DNA of 64,000 nucleotides from an uncultured Veillonella sp. (GTDB taxonomy: Bacteria > Bacillota > Negativicutes > Veillonellales > Veillonellaceae). The DNA is taken from positions 5,395 through 69,394 of the forward strand of contig CAAEOZ010000090.1 of NCBI GenBank assembly GCA_900757715.1, written 5' to 3'. Position numbers and translations under genes: made by a program. The notes under the pieces are model-generated. The model was not told where the DNA came from, ran no database searches, and saw only the letters and a list, made by a program, of their open reading frames with translations. This document shows positions 8,671 to 17,315 of the stretch, piece after piece. How positions within the stretch are numbered: position 1 is the stretch's first letter; each line of letters begins with the position of its first letter.

Positions 8671-9735
8671 ATGAATTTTGTGGGACGTGCTGAGATTATA
8701 GAGAGTATCCAGTCCCGTATTGCATTGGGTCAAATGAGTTTATGTGTTGTATATGGTCCTCATCGCAGTGGTAAATCATATGTGGCTTCGCAGCTTGTAC
8801 GCCGTCATAAGGCGGTATACTTGGCGGGGCGCATGGCCAATGAATCAGTCCATGTGGCTGATATAAATAGAGCTCTTGAGGCACGTTTTGTTCCTGCTGA
8901 TGCTCAAGACAAGTTTGAGCCTGTAGAGACCTTGCATGAGGCCTTTGTAAGACTTTTTGAAAGCAGTGTGAAAATACCTCAGACTGTGGTGATTGATGAT
9001 TATCCATTCTTGGTGGAGGCTGTACCTCAGTTCCCAATTCACTTGCGTGATTTATTAGATACCTATAAAGATACGAGCCGATTAAACATCATTTTGATGG
9101 CTAATGGCATGGAACAGCTCGATGGCCGCATCATTGGCAATCGCAGCCTTATCGGACCTTTCGTGTCCGAATATCTCGAGGTGAAACCATTTTCCTTGGT
9201 TGATATGAAATCCTTGGGCCTTCACTATGCAAAGGATGATTTGCGCACCGTCTTTGCTGTAACAGGTGGTTTGCCTGCCTATGTACAATACTTTGATAAT
9301 GGTGAAAGCATCGATACGAATATTATTAATTTGTTCTTCTCAGTAACGGGAGCTCTCTTTGAAGAAACACAGTATATCTTGCATCGAGATATGAAAAATA
9401 TAACCGGTGCCAATGCTATTTTAACGGGCCTTGCTAGCTTGGAAAGACCGTACTACGTGGAGCTTTTACAAGAAAGCCAAATTAAAAGTGGCACGTTCAC
9501 ATCTCGTTTGAACGATCTCATCTCTATGGGGCTCGTGGGCCGCATTCAGGCAAGTAACCGTGGGAACGCGAAGTACGCGGATTACCATTTCACGAATAGT
9601 ATGTTCCATTTCTGGTACCGCTATGTATATAAATACTGGGGCGATATCGTACGCGGTTATGGCGCTGATGTATATTATAATCATGTAAAACCGCAGCTAA
9701 AGGACTTTGTCCAAGCCGCGTGTATTGCGATGTAA
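8671..9735 (+). CDS. AAA-family ATPase with winged-helix C-terminus (archaeal-type ATPase/DUF234-like)
   Basis: P-loop ATPase of 354 aa from the STAND-like 'archaeal ATPase' family. It opens with the family's F-V-G-R start, a Walker A GPHRSGKS at about residues 29-36 and a Walker B-like TVVIDDY near residue 109. Family members usually have hhDE, and here it is DD. The region around residues 255-300 (SGTFTSRLNDLISMGLV) looks like the winged-helix segment, and the tail HFWYRYVYKYW matches the start of DUF234. The protein is shorter than typical members of about 450 aa, so the DUF234 nuclease-like domain is largely missing. The cellular role of the family is not settled. AGGTGAG precedes the ATG. 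Confidence 0.8.
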   Translation: MNFVGRAEIIESIQSRIALGQMSLCVVYGPHRSGKSYVASQLVRRHKAVYLAGRMANESVHVADINRALEARFVPADAQDKFEPVETLHEAFVRLFESSVKIPQTVVIDDYPFLVEAVPQFPIHLRDLLDTYKDTSRLNIILMANGMEQLDGRIIGNRSLIGPFVSEYLEVKPFSLVDMKSLGLHYAKDDLRTVFAVTGGLPAYVQYFDNGESIDTNIINLFFSVTGALFEETQYILHRDMKNITGANAILTGLASLERPYYVELLQESQIKSGTFTSRLNDLISMGLVGRIQASNRGNAKYADYHFTNSMFHFWYRYVYKYWGDIVRGYGADVYYNHVKPQLKDFVQAACIAM

Positions 9736-9747
9736 TTAGACAATTTC

Positions 9748-9785
9748 AGATTGAATACTATTACTTAAAGATTGAATACTATTAC
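9748..9785. repeat. Two-copy direct repeat
   Basis: AGATTGAATACTATTAC occurs at 9748-9764 and again at 9769-9785, just downstream of the ATPase gene and before its terminator. A local tandem duplication is likely. Confidence 0.7.
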
Positions 9786-9810
9786 CCAATGATAGTATAT
9801 ATTTCCTCTA

Positions 9811-9847
9811 AAAAATGACACCACATTGTGTATGTGGTGTCATTTTT
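9811..9847. terminator. Bidirectional-looking terminator
   Basis: AAATGACACCACAT and ATGTGGTGTCATTT form a perfect stem with A-runs and T-runs on its two sides. Confidence 0.85.
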
Positions 9848-10028
9848 AGTAATAATATATTTTCAGCAATTACCCTTTGAATCTCATACTTATGTTGTAC
9901 TTTGGATAGAAATTAAGGCTCAAGTATAACAGAATATAGGGAAATTCCAAGGAATTGCCGATTTGTCAAAAAACTCTTTCCGCGGTATTGTGTACATAAG
10001 CGCTATGCCATGGCAGGAAAGGGGATTT

Positions 10029-10895
10029 ATGTTATATACAAACGAAGAACCTTTAGTACAAAAAACATGTATTAAAACTGCAAACTTACAACATGACAAC
10101 TATCAGTCAAAAAAATTAGAAACACAGGCATTACCATCTCATTCTTTATTATCGAAAGCTGATGAGTCTAGCCGAAGTATTCCAGAGAAACTGAAATTAC
10201 AGACCCTCGTCTGTGGTCATCAAGTCTTATCGTCCTTGTCGGACAAGAGTCTCGTGTCCATTTGTCAAAAGCCAAATATGAGGATTCAGACGGTAGGGTA
10301 TCAACCGTGGTCCGTTGATGAGCTTCGTCATGATGCGGCACAAATCGAGCTCTGTCGTAGGTATCGACCGCTCATCTTGCACTATACGAATCGTATGGGA
10401 AACCGTGAGTTCCGCGAGGACGTAGAAAGCTATCTATGGGCCATCCTCATAGAATCGATTTATAGCTTTGATTTGGACGGACCTGTACCGTTCCCAGGCT
10501 TTGTGAAAGCGGGCATCATGTACGGTTATATGCGGTACTGGAAGCGTGAGCGATTGCGTTATCGCCGTGAAATTCACATCCCAGATCGCACTACCGATGA
10601 TGGAGAAGTCGCCTTTGGTATGGATATCTTCGCATCTGGCGAGAATGTGGCGGATATGGTGATGAGTGCCGACGAAGAGCATAGGATACGAGCTCGTCTA
10701 GTGTGGGCTTTAGGCAGACTATCTCCTGATCAACGGGACCTACTGCGCCGTGTCTATGGTGAGTGTCAAAGCTTGGTATCGGTTAGTGAAGAACTGAACT
10801 GCAGCCGCCAAGCCATCCAACGGCGTCACGAACGAGCCATTCGAAAGCTGCGTAGATATTTGAGTACGGACTTTGAAGACTTGCGTGTACATTAG
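10029..10895 (+). CDS. Orphan sigma-70 family RNA polymerase sigma factor
   Basis: Protein of 288 aa. The C-terminal two thirds resembles a small sigma-70 factor. A region-2-like helical segment (about residues 105-200) contains YRPLILHYTNRM and FPGFVKAGIMYGYMRYWKRER. A region-4 helix-turn-helix follows near residues 245-280 (SVSEELNCSRQAIQRRHERA). The first 90 residues are polar and show no known domain. ATG at 10029 was preferred because AGGAAAGGGG precedes it. No anti-sigma gene is adjacent. The architecture recalls ComX/SigH-type alternative sigma factors, and Veillonella is known to be naturally competent, but a competence role here is only an inference. Confidence 0.8.
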   Translation: MLYTNEEPLVQKTCIKTANLQHDNYQSKKLETQALPSHSLLSKADESSRSIPEKLKLQTLVCGHQVLSSLSDKSLVSICQKPNMRIQTVGYQPWSVDELRHDAAQIELCRRYRPLILHYTNRMGNREFREDVESYLWAILIESIYSFDLDGPVPFPGFVKAGIMYGYMRYWKRERLRYRREIHIPDRTTDDGEVAFGMDIFASGENVADMVMSADEEHRIRARLVWALGRLSPDQRDLLRRVYGECQSLVSVSEELNCSRQAIQRRHERAIRKLRRYLSTDFEDLRVH

Positions 10896-11214
10896 TTATT
10901 ATAATTTAATTTCTTATTTATATCCTATATATTGCATATTTCTTTTAATCTCGATTAACGAATATACATAAAATATGCAATTCTCAATTTAAATGAGAAA
11001 ATAATGACACATCAAGGTATAGTTAACTTTTACAAGATCATAAAGTCTTTAATTATACGTAAATTTCTATAGTTTTGTATATATATTTACAAATTATACA
11101 GGCTGATATACAATTAAATCAGCAGCAGATTAAAGCATGCTAATCTGCTTTCACAGAACACGTGTTCATTGTATTGTTGAAAGGAATGTTCCTGATCAGA
11201 TTGGAGAGGATTCC

Positions 11215-11823
11215 ATGGCAATAGATGATAAACTAACAGATTTGATGGCCGCTCGGCTATCTAAGGGAGAAGATTTGGATTTGATCTACACGAATCCAAA
11301 GAATCACATTGTTTGTTTTATTCCTACCTATCAACCTAGTGGTGGGGACAGTACGAAGTGTTATTTTGTGGATGGACGCGAAGAAATGGTCCATTTGCCG
11401 ATGCGAACGATTACTCGAGAGCTGGCGATGCAGGAAGGGCTGAGACCCAATTACATCATGACCAGCGATGGTCGGCGCAGCAGCTATACTGCGCCTAAGA
11501 CCTATGGTCCGCATCTAACCTTTGCGCATATTAAATGTCGCCGCTCTATCGGCAAGGACGTGGTGTACGGCCTCTTTAACGTGGCTATACCCTATGAATA
11601 TATCGTTACCGAAGGTCCGGAACCGGATACGAGCTATATTCATGTGGCGGACTTTGCACCGATCTTGGTGTACCAATCCCCGCGTCATGTCAAACACAAA
11701 CTGAATGAAGCAATGCTAGAACACTGCAACTACGTGCGAAAAATGCTAGCCCGCATCAAACTCAGCCAAAACCCTCAAGTCGTGGCCGAACTATTTATCG
11801 CCTGGAGAGACCTAACGAGATAA
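11215..11823 (+). CDS. Hypothetical protein, possibly ComK-like regulator
   Basis: Soluble protein of 202 aa with no signal peptide or membrane segment. The ATG at 11215 follows TTGGAGAGG and was preferred over an upstream TTG. The family was not recognised with confidence. The middle (TSDGRRSSYTAPKT, then LTFAHIKCRRSIGKD, then SYIHVADF) loosely follows the order of features in Bacillus ComK: GR-rich turn, beta strand ending in a hydrophobic triplet, then an I-H-V strand. It lies directly downstream of the orphan sigma factor, about 320 bases away and on the same strand, so the two may act in one regulatory pathway. The similarity is by eye only and could be chance. Confidence 0.5.
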   Translation: MAIDDKLTDLMAARLSKGEDLDLIYTNPKNHIVCFIPTYQPSGGDSTKCYFVDGREEMVHLPMRTITRELAMQEGLRPNYIMTSDGRRSSYTAPKTYGPHLTFAHIKCRRSIGKDVVYGLFNVAIPYEYIVTEGPEPDTSYIHVADFAPILVYQSPRHVKHKLNEAMLEHCNYVRKMLARIKLSQNPQVVAELFIAWRDLTR

Positions 11824-12208
11824 TTCGTTGGATGGTGAAAGTAGAAGTAGGAGGGTGGAGAGAAATCTGGGAAAGGAGGATAGTCGTATAAGAAAAAGAA
11901 GAAACTGCGGGAGCAGTAAATATTAATATTAGATACTAAAATTAGAACCACCCCTGGTTAGGGGTGGTTTTTTTGTATGTGTAAACAATGAAGAAATCTT
12001 CACATAATGCTTGAAATTACATGAGTAAAAAAATACGCGTCTTATATGATAATATATAAAGTAATATTTAGATTGCGCAAATTCATAAGCAATTATTCTG
12101 TTAAAATCAAATTTATTACATGAAAATAATGTGAATTTAATCATAAATTATGATAGAATGAGAGTAATTATAACCGGCATTATAAATTTCATATAAGGGG
12201 CATAAGGT
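11824..12208. other. Left boundary region of the defence operon
   Basis: Contains a terminator (11946-11974) followed by about 230 bases of very AT-rich DNA leading to the operon start, with AAGGGG upstream of the ATG. No attachment-site repeat or integrase was found. Confidence 0.45.
11946..11974 (+). terminator. Intrinsic terminator
   Basis: AACCACCCCT pairs with AGGGGTGGTT over a 4-base loop, with seven T residues. It insulates the defence operon from upstream transcription. Confidence 0.9.
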
Positions 12209-13660
12209 ATGAATGTTCAAGTTGTTGAGCCTAGAGCAGATATTTTAGTTGAATCGACACGATCTATTGGATATACATTTGAATCTGCATTGGCAGATAT
12301 TATTGATAACAGTATTGGTAATGGTGCTACGCATATAGATGTTAGATTTTCTAGTATCATTCCTAGATATATAGCTATATTAGACGATGGTTGTGGCATG
12401 ACACCAGATGAATTAATTATAGCTATGCGTTATGGTAGTAAAAACGTGAATGACCAACGTGCTGACTCAGATTTGGGGCGATTTGGCTTAGGTTTAAAGA
12501 CAGCCTCTTTATCACAATGTAGAAAGTTAACTGTTATTAGTAAGAAAAATAATGTTATATCCGCAGCATCATGGGATCTAGATTTTATAATTGAGCAACA
12601 AGGTTGGTCATTAAAGGTTTATGATTATGATGAAATGGTAAGTCAATATAATAAAGCTATTCCTGGAATTTTAGATCAACTTAATGCTTATGAAACGGGC
12701 ACTATTGTTATTTGGGAAGATTTTGATAAGATGCTTGAAGGTGCTAGTGAGCCGGATAATCTATTTGATGAAAAAATATCTATTGCTCGATCACACTTAG
12801 AACTTATTTATCATAATTTTTTAGATAAAACTAGTAAGAATCTTATTGAATTAAGATTTAATTGGATTCCGTTGGTAGCTAAAGATCCATTCTTAACAAG
12901 ACATCCAGGAACACAGCCTTTATCAGAAGAATGTATTGAGTTAGAAGGACATAATATTAGGGTAAAACCATATATTTTGCCTTATATAAATAAATTAAGT
13001 CCAGAAGATATTAATTTATTAGGCACACTTGATGATTTGCGTAATAAACAAGGGATATATGTTTATCGAAATAATCGTTTAATCATTTGGGGAACTTGGT
13101 TTAGACTTGATACTAAAAATGAGTTGAATAAACTAGCTCGTATTAGAGTTGATATACCTAACTCATTAGACCATATTTGGGATATTGATATAAAAAAATC
13201 TACAGCAAGTTTACCTAATTCGATTAAACAAAACTTAAAGTATATTGTAAAACGCGCTATAGGCTCTAGTGAACGTGTATATACTAATCAAGGCAATAAA
13301 TTGATTAATGATGAGTATGATCATGTATGGGAATTGCGGAAAAGAAAGGAAGAGACTCTCTTTGAAATCAATAAGGAACTTTTTATTTACAAAGCTTTTT
13401 TACAATCTTTATCTATAGATCAAGCAAAACAATTTAAAGCACTTATAAAGCTTATAGAAGCTACAGTTCCGTTTAAAGCTGCATATACTTTGTTAGCAAA
13501 AAATGAAGAAACATTTGATAAAGATTATTCAGATGAGGCTAAAAGTATAATTGCTAATTTATCAGGATTGCCTGGTATCGATTCTGAAAAACTATATGAA
13601 GAATTAAATAAAATAGACTTTTTTGCAAAATATTCTAAAGCACTTAATTTGGGGAGATAA
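12209..13660 (+). CDS. mzaA: MZA system GHKL (MutL/HSP90-like) ATPase
   Basis: First gene of the five-gene defence operon. The N-terminal GHKL ATPase fold is recognised by its N-box (ALADIIDNSIGNGA, residues about 28-41), the G1 box DDGCGM near residue 58 and the G2 box GRFGLGLKTAS near residue 90. Together these bind ATP-Mg. The rest (to 483 aa) resembles the transducer region of MutL/MORC-like proteins and ends in charged helices. By analogy it probably dimerises on ATP binding and gates DNA access by its partners. It is followed after 3 bases by the Z1 gene, so translation is coupled. AT-rich codon use differs from neighbouring metabolic genes, which suggests horizontal transfer. Confidence 0.9.
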   Translation: MNVQVVEPRADILVESTRSIGYTFESALADIIDNSIGNGATHIDVRFSSIIPRYIAILDDGCGMTPDELIIAMRYGSKNVNDQRADSDLGRFGLGLKTASLSQCRKLTVISKKNNVISAASWDLDFIIEQQGWSLKVYDYDEMVSQYNKAIPGILDQLNAYETGTIVIWEDFDKMLEGASEPDNLFDEKISIARSHLELIYHNFLDKTSKNLIELRFNWIPLVAKDPFLTRHPGTQPLSEECIELEGHNIRVKPYILPYINKLSPEDINLLGTLDDLRNKQGIYVYRNNRLIIWGTWFRLDTKNELNKLARIRVDIPNSLDHIWDIDIKKSTASLPNSIKQNLKYIVKRAIGSSERVYTNQGNKLINDEYDHVWELRKRKEETLFEINKELFIYKAFLQSLSIDQAKQFKALIKLIEATVPFKAAYTLLAKNEETFDKDYSDEAKSIIANLSGLPGIDSEKLYEELNKIDFFAKYSKALNLGR

Positions 13661-13663
13661 GCT

Positions 13664-16411
13664 ATGAATGAGATGTGTAAAGGTATAGTAGATCTTGTTA
13701 TATCAGCAATTCGTGCAATGAGTAAAGCTGATGAGGCGGTAGATGAAAAACTTATTGATGGGCTCATTTATCGTATGAGCTCAGTCTTAGCATACGAATT
13801 GAATGAAGAAGAGTTTGAAGCCGTTAGAAAAGAGCTACATCATAGACAAACTATAGTTATGGATCCAGGTATAGCTATTTCTAGTGATCCTAATTTTAAA
13901 AACTGGTATAATCCGATTGATATAGAGCCTAGAAACTCTTACTGGGAGAGATATAAAAAGTATTTATCTTCTGATTTATTAATTCCAGAAAAAGTTATTC
14001 AATCGATCGATATCTCTACAACCGATATCGTAAATTTATTAGGTGAGCCAGTTGAAAATGAAATTTTTGCAAGAAAAGGATTAGTAATTGGTGATGTTCA
14101 GTCAGGTAAGACTGCAAATTATATTTCTGTAATTAATAAAGCTGCTGATGCAGGATATAAAGTTATAGTTCTTTTGACTGGCACAATTGAAAAATTGAGA
14201 CAGCAGACTCAAGCACGTATTGATGAAGGTTTTATTGGAATTGATACATCTGATTTAGAAAGAGAGCGGCGTAATAATCCAATAGGCGTAGGTCTTATTA
14301 ATGGAGGGATATCAGTATCATCTTTCACTTCAATTATTAAGGATTTCAATAAATCAGTTTTAACTAATTCAAATGTTCCGTTAGACTCTTTATCTATTCC
14401 TTTGATTTTGGTTGTAAAGAAAAATAAGGCGGTTTTGGATAGTATATATAAACTATTTAATGGTGAAAAGAAAGACCAGACTTATAATAAAATAAATCAA
14501 TCGCTTTTATTTATTGATGATGAGGCAGATAACGCTTCAATTAATACGAATAGTCAGGTTGATGATCCTACATCCATTAATAAAAGTATTAGACGTATTC
14601 TAGGCTTATTTATGAGATCTAGTTATGTAGGCTATACAGCAACTCCATATGCTAATGTGTTTATTGAACCTAATACAAAAGAAGATATGGAGAATGAAGA
14701 CTTATTCCCTAAAGATTATATTTATGTGTTACAACCACCTAGTAACTATATTGGCGCAAGAGAAATCTATTCTGAAGAGGGTCAATACAAGACCATGTAT
14801 AGAGTGATTGATGACTTTGAAGAGTTTTTACCATTAAAGCATAAAAAAGATTATGAATTACCTTTAGATATACCATTATCTTTGAAGAAGGCAATTTTAT
14901 CTTTCCTTATTGCTAATGCAATTAGAGATTTACGTGGTGATTTAACAACACATAGATCAATGCTTATAAATGTAAGCCGATTTATTTGCATTCAGAATGA
15001 TTTGAAAGATTTAGTTAATGATTATTTCTTGTTAGTAAGAGATAAGATTCAGCATTATTTACATAATCCAGATTATACTAAGTATTCATTACTAAATTTA
15101 TTAGAGGATGTTTATAATGAAGAATTTAAAAATGTAGGTAGTTTTGAAGAGACAAAAGATATAAACTGGCAATCTATTAGAGCACAATTATTTAATTCTA
15201 TTAAAAATATTAGAGTAGAATCTATTAATGGTGGTAATGCATCTAAGCTATTAGACTATAAGGGCTATGACAATGGTCTTAGATTAATTGCTATTGGTGG
15301 TTTAAGTCTCTCGCGTGGTTTGACTCTTGAAGGATTATGTATTAGTTATTTTTATCGCAACTCTGTTATGTATGATACATTAATGCAAATGGGGCGTTGG
15401 TTTGGTTATAGACGTAATTATGAAGATTTGTGCCAAGTTTGGATGTCCGAGGAGTCATATAGTTGGTACCAACATATTTCTGATGCAACTGATGAGCTTA
15501 GAGATGAAATTAATCGTATCTATTATAGTAATTTAACACCTTTAGATGTAGGTATTAAGGTTCGTTCTAGCGAAGGGGCTTTAATTGTTACGGCAAAAAA
15601 TAAAATGAGAAGTGCTGGTGACTATATAGCAGATTTATCTCTTAGTGGTGATTATATAGAGGCACCACATTTTTCTAAAAACTCTCAAACTATTAATAGT
15701 AATATAGAGGCCGTTAAAAATCTTATTAATGTATTACAAGTGAATGGATATACAGTAGCTGATCCGAACGAATTATCCCTTGCATATAAAAGTGCTAAGC
15801 AGATACTTGATGTAAAAAAAGAAATTATAGTGGAGTTTTTAAAACAAGTAGATACACATCATAGAAACACTAACTTTATTGCCCCTAAAGTTGCTGAATT
15901 GATAGAGTGTAGTAGTGAAGAACTTTTAGATACTTGGGATATTGCTTTTGCTCAAGGTAAGTCAAGAAATGAATTTAATATCTTGGGGAAAACAATTAAT
16001 CGGGTTGAGCGTAGTATAGAAAATACAACTAGTAGTATAATTACCCTAAGAAAATATCGTATAGGTAGTTTGGGTATGGCTACATGCGGTCTTACAGAGG
16101 CTCAATGCACTCAAATTGAAGAATGGATTAAAGATAAAAATGAAAAGTATTCTGAAAAAAGAGCACCAGATAAAGAATATTTTAAAACAGACATTAAACG
16201 AAATCCTCTTTTAGTAATCTATTTAATTGATGTGAAATCTTCTGAAAATATTACTCATAACCAACCTCTAGTTGGTCTTGGAATCGGTATTCCAAATTTA
16301 AAAGAACCGAGAGAACTTAGCTATGCATATAAAGTTAACACAACTTGGTTAAAAGAAAACTATGATGAAGATGAGTTTGAAGCAGATGATATTGGAGAAT
16401 ATGATGACTAA
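13664..16411 (+). CDS. mzaB: MZA system Z1-domain helicase-like protein
   Basis: Large ATP-dependent motor of the operon (915 aa). Superfamily-2-like motifs are visible: Walker A GDVQSGKTANYI at about residues 143-154, motif II IDDEAD near 282, motif III YTATPYAN near 323, and the closing helicase motifs SLSRGLTLEG near 549 and QMGRWFGYR near 575. The Z1 domain is known from the motor subunit of NTP-dependent restriction enzymes such as CglI. In this operon it probably translocates on or remodels DNA for the nuclease encoded next. Its last bases overlap the start of that nuclease gene, which indicates a stable complex. Confidence 0.92.
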   Translation: MNEMCKGIVDLVISAIRAMSKADEAVDEKLIDGLIYRMSSVLAYELNEEEFEAVRKELHHRQTIVMDPGIAISSDPNFKNWYNPIDIEPRNSYWERYKKYLSSDLLIPEKVIQSIDISTTDIVNLLGEPVENEIFARKGLVIGDVQSGKTANYISVINKAADAGYKVIVLLTGTIEKLRQQTQARIDEGFIGIDTSDLERERRNNPIGVGLINGGISVSSFTSIIKDFNKSVLTNSNVPLDSLSIPLILVVKKNKAVLDSIYKLFNGEKKDQTYNKINQSLLFIDDEADNASINTNSQVDDPTSINKSIRRILGLFMRSSYVGYTATPYANVFIEPNTKEDMENEDLFPKDYIYVLQPPSNYIGAREIYSEEGQYKTMYRVIDDFEEFLPLKHKKDYELPLDIPLSLKKAILSFLIANAIRDLRGDLTTHRSMLINVSRFICIQNDLKDLVNDYFLLVRDKIQHYLHNPDYTKYSLLNLLEDVYNEEFKNVGSFEETKDINWQSIRAQLFNSIKNIRVESINGGNASKLLDYKGYDNGLRLIAIGGLSLSRGLTLEGLCISYFYRNSVMYDTLMQMGRWFGYRRNYEDLCQVWMSEESYSWYQHISDATDELRDEINRIYYSNLTPLDVGIKVRSSEGALIVTAKNKMRSAGDYIADLSLSGDYIEAPHFSKNSQTINSNIEAVKNLINVLQVNGYTVADPNELSLAYKSAKQILDVKKEIIVEFLKQVDTHHRNTNFIAPKVAELIECSSEELLDTWDIAFAQGKSRNEFNILGKTINRVERSIENTTSSIITLRKYRIGSLGMATCGLTEAQCTQIEEWIKDKNEKYSEKRAPDKEYFKTDIKRNPLLVIYLIDVKSSENITHNQPLVGLGIGIPNLKEPRELSYAYKVNTTWLKENYDEDEFEADDIGEYDD

Positions 16412-17303
16412 TTCAGTTAACGGGATACGTTTGATTAATCCTTCTTGGCCTTTAAGGGTTTATAAAGGGGATAATAGTGAAGGATATCGTACTTATGTTG
16501 TGGTAAGTAAATATGAGCCTTCTAATTTATTATCAACAAAATTAATTGTTGTTAATAAAGTTTATGACCCAAGTCGGAGTGAGTGGCAACTTCAGTTTAA
16601 TTTAACTTCTTCAAGTAATAGTAGTGAAGATATGTTTAAATATATTTTCAAAGATATTTTTAACACTATTGATTTTAATGGTACTGAACAAAGTGCATTT
16701 AAGGCGTTGTGTCATAGGTATGAACATTGGCAACAATTATTATCTAGGCTACCGGATTCGTTTGGACGGTTAAAACAGCAAGGTCTTTTAGCTGAGTTAT
16801 TAGTTTTAAAAGATAATCTAATTCCTAATTATGGTGTAGATAAGGCTTTAGAAATGTGGCAAGGCCCAAAGGGGGCAAAACAAGATTTTATTCTTCCTAA
16901 AAGTTGGATTGAGGTAAAGTCCACAAATTTTGGTAAACGTGAGATTTATATATCATCATTAGAACAATTAGACGCTCCGATTAATGCGGGCGAATTGACT
17001 GTAATAACTTTACAAGAATCTAATGCTTATGATTCTTCTGCAATTTGTCTATCCACTGTAATTGACGAGATTGAATCTGAGATTAATGATGATTTGATTG
17101 CTATAGATTTCAAGGAGAAACTTTTACTCGTAGGTTACGGACAAAATAAAGAAAATGAACTTTATTTTAGAGTTTGTGATATAGAGCGTTATAGTGTTAA
17201 TGAAGAATTTCCAAAGATCAAACGGAATAACATATCTACTGCTATTACAAAAGTTTCATATACTTTAAATTTAGAAGCCATTTCTAATTTTAAAATTAAA
17301 TAG
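16404..17303 (+). CDS. mzaC: MZA system DUF4420 / PD-(D/E)XK nuclease
   Basis: Predicted DNA nuclease of 299 aa. The PD-(D/E)XK core is visible as QDFILPKSWIEVKST near residues 155-172 (Asp, then E-x-K), preceded by a conserved Glu in QQGLLAELLVLK. This matches the 'PD-(D/E)XK motif protein' family (DUF4420). Two adjacent ATGs exist (16401 and 16404). A GGAG at 16394-16397 favours 16404, overlapping the Z1 gene by 8 bases. It probably supplies the cleavage activity of the system, directed by the motor and the ATPase. The catalytic assignment is inferred from motif spacing. Confidence 0.88.
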   Translation: MTNSVNGIRLINPSWPLRVYKGDNSEGYRTYVVVSKYEPSNLLSTKLIVVNKVYDPSRSEWQLQFNLTSSSNSSEDMFKYIFKDIFNTIDFNGTEQSAFKALCHRYEHWQQLLSRLPDSFGRLKQQGLLAELLVLKDNLIPNYGVDKALEMWQGPKGAKQDFILPKSWIEVKSTNFGKREIYISSLEQLDAPINAGELTVITLQESNAYDSSAICLSTVIDEIESEINDDLIAIDFKEKLLLVGYGQNKENELYFRVCDIERYSVNEEFPKIKRNNISTAITKVSYTLNLEAISNFKIK

Positions 17304-17315
17304 GGAGAAAATGGT

